In this document: positions 63,028 to 64,000 of the stretch, in pieces
Position numbering within the stretch: position 1 is the stretch's first letter
How the letters are laid out: every line of letters starts with the position of its first letter
Assembly (NCBI GenBank): GCA_963772165.1
Contig: CAVYWA010000009.1
Span: 62,001-126,000, forward strand
Source of the DNA: JAGVPT01 sp963772165
GTDB taxonomy: Bacteria; Bacteroidota; Ignavibacteria; UBA10030; UBA8401
Direction of reading: 5' to 3'
Length of the DNA: 64,000 bases
Notes under the pieces: generated by a model
Told to the model about the DNA's origin: nothing
Database searches by the model: none
The model's input: only the letters and a program-made list of their open reading frames with translations
Program-made: the position numbers and the translations under genes

Positions 63028-63105
63028 AGCTGTCGGACACATTCTTGATTTACTTTGTCAAACTTTCAATATATCACCATCTCGTGGATAAGGTGTCCGA
63101 CAGCT
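63028..63105. repeat. AGCTGTCGGACAC inverted repeat pair
   Basis: A perfect 13-bp inverted repeat (63028-63040 and 63093-63105) separated by 52 bp; inside lie secondary AGTGTCAAAGTTT/AAACTTTC arms. It may be a small non-autonomous element, related to 37235. Together with the REPIN and promoter it accounts for most of the 304-base gap 62829-63132, which holds no other gene. Confidence 0.72.
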
Positions 63106-63132
63106 ACGAATAAAAAATGAAGTCAATCAATA

Positions 63133-63765
63133 TTACTGCCACCCCCATGTAAATGCGGCGGACATTCCTGCGGAAATTTCGCCAAATTCTTTTCCGCCGA
63201 AATATTTATTGTACCGATACGTTATGCCAAAGGTGTGCTGCGGAATGAACCCGAGATATGAAAGCCATGGGGTCATCAGCCACGAGGCGATGCCCACTGA
63301 GTATCCCGTTGATGGAAAATCGGTGATAATGCCTGCCGAGGGACTGACGCCGAATAAAAAGAGTTCCCGGCGGTCGACAAAGCTTAGATGAAAATCTTCT
63401 TTCGCCTCGACACGGAAAAAATCTTTTTGGTCTTGGGAAAAAATATGACTATAGCCGACCGTAAAACGCGTATCGGAAAATCGCTTCAAGTCAATTTGAT
63501 CTCCAAATCCAACACCGGTTTCGAATGTGAGAATGCCGTTTGCTTTTCCGTCGCGCATCACAGTGCCGCCGCTCGGCGGAACGACACTGATAACGGTTGA
63601 ACCGATCGTCAACGGAACTAAAACAACAGCGGAAACAATCTCCACCGCATTTTCGCATGTTGTCGTCTCGGTGCTTTGAAACTCCGTTGACGTTGAATCC
63701 TGGCCATAGGCAAGAAAGTGGACGGACGCCGCAAGCAAAAGCAATAAAGAAATTGGGCGAGTCAT
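63133..63765 (-). CDS. Secreted or outer-membrane protein, function unknown
   Basis: 210 residues. A signal peptide (ISLLLLLAASVHFLAYG) ends near residue 21. An acidic Thr-rich stretch (DSTSTEFQSTETTTC) is followed by a hydrophobic segment (about 43-62, AVEIVSAVVLVPLTIGSTVI). The remainder looks beta-rich (TRFTVGYSHIFS, FGITYRYNKYFGG) and ends AAFTWGWQ, with aromatic residues near the end as in small beta-barrels. No family recognised. It lies between the inverted repeat at 63028 and the end of uvrA. Confidence 0.65.
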   Translation of the reverse strand: MTRPISLLLLLAASVHFLAYGQDSTSTEFQSTETTTCENAVEIVSAVVLVPLTIGSTVISVVPPSGGTVMRDGKANGILTFETGVGFGDQIDLKRFSDTRFTVGYSHIFSQDQKDFFRVEAKEDFHLSFVDRRELFLFGVSPSAGIITDFPSTGYSVGIASWLMTPWLSYLGFIPQHTFGITYRYNKYFGGKEFGEISAGMSAAFTWGWQ

Positions 63766-63869
63766 TCGTAAAAGAATAAATTCAAACTTAAAAGTCGTAA
63801 ATTAAAATGAAAGTCACCAACTGACGGAAGCATTGGGCTTAAAATTTTCCTATTGGGAACGCACCATTG

Positions 63870-63906
63870 AGGTTTCAATTTTTAACTTTTCACTTTTAAC
63901 TTTTTC
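63870..63906. repeat. TTTTAACTTTTCACTTTTAAC repeat at the uvrA stop codon
   Basis: About 35 bp; on the minus strand it begins directly after the uvrA TGA as GAAAAAGTTAAAAGTGAAAAG. It is the counterpart of the array after alaS (49534). Confidence 0.75.
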
Positions 63907-64000
63907 TCACTGCAGCACAAGCTCCTTTACAAGGTACTCTCCCGTATACGACTTTGGATTTTTACTCATCTCTTCCGGTGTTCCTTCTCCCACAATATAC
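63907..64000 (-). CDS. uvrA: UvrABC excinuclease subunit A, C-terminal end (rest outside window)
   Basis: Only the last 30 codons are in the window, ending at TGA 63907-63909. The readable end YIVGEGTPEEMSKNPKSYTG followed by EYLVKELVLQ matches the UvrA C-terminus (GTPEE, then NPKSYTG), so the call is firm despite the short length. UvrA is the damage-recognition ATPase of nucleotide excision repair. Confidence 0.85.
   Translation of the reverse strand, partial: YIVGEGTPEEMSKNPKSYTGEYLVKELVLQ

Overview
The window looks like a chromosomal segment of an aerobic or microaerobic member of the Bacteroidota/Ignavibacteriota/Chlorobiota group. This is inferred from the gene set, not from a marker gene. 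Supporting genes are an alternative complex III (ActABCDEF), a Bacteroidota-type GlmU-like enzyme, a bacterial geranylgeranylglyceryl-phosphate synthase, a DUF3109 protein, many lipoproteins and a FadL/PorV-like barrel. No tRNA, rRNA, CRISPR array, transposase or prophage gene was recognised.

Layout. 1-9.7 kb (minus): end of rmuC, a frameshifted acyltransferase, threonine catabolism (kbl, tdh), rsmB, a GlmU-like enzyme, rpmE, a DinB-like protein and a pirin. 9.9-23.0 kb (minus): one respiratory cluster, ccoS-ccoN-ccoO-cytochrome c-actA-(dinB)-actB-actC-actD-actE-actF-ccoI, which pairs alternative complex III with a cbb3-type oxidase and its assembly factors. 23.4-25.9 kb (minus): copZ-copA copper efflux. 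26.2-33.2 kb (plus): phosphohexomutase, an orphan EutN/CcmL shell-vertex protein, dprA, DUF3109, rpoN, hslV, hslU. 33.3-39.2 kb (minus): outer-membrane barrel, large lipoprotein, DUF3467, TPR lipoprotein. 39.7-41.8 kb (plus): nfeD and slipin. 41.9-45.1 kb (minus): bacilliredoxin, a four-helix-bundle (IVP) gene set in AT-rich repeats, aconitase. 45.2-58.6 kb (plus): clpS, thioredoxin lipoprotein, alaS, GGGP synthase, gmhA, ybaB, recR, two small lipoproteins, pheA, ftsX, sdhCDAB. 58.8-64 kb: a CPXCG protein, a CsgG/FlgO-like protein, an epimerase, a sulfur operon, a secreted protein and the end of uvrA.

The most notable element is at 62.64-62.86 kb. On the minus strand a promoter-like sequence sits within about 2 nt of the ATG of a 42-codon ORF containing CCPSACCCAACCCC (nine Cys). 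The ORF is followed 28 nt later by a strong intrinsic terminator, then by a DUF4395 membrane protein and a CysA2/SseA-type sulfurtransferase. This has the architecture of a leaderless, polycysteine, cysteine-responsive transcription attenuator, a class described in mycobacteria and unexpected here.

Two window-wide patterns stand out. Seven conserved genes (acyltransferase, actC, actB, dinB, ccoN, phosphohexomutase, dprA) are each broken by one extra base, always a +1 insertion. This points to insertion-type sequencing error rather than seven independent gene losses. Several short intergenic repeat families also occur: AATTC-rich arrays and AAGTTAAAAGTG arrays that begin at or overlap stop codons, REPIN-like double hairpins ending TGTCAT/ATGACA, and GTGTCGGACAC inverted repeats.
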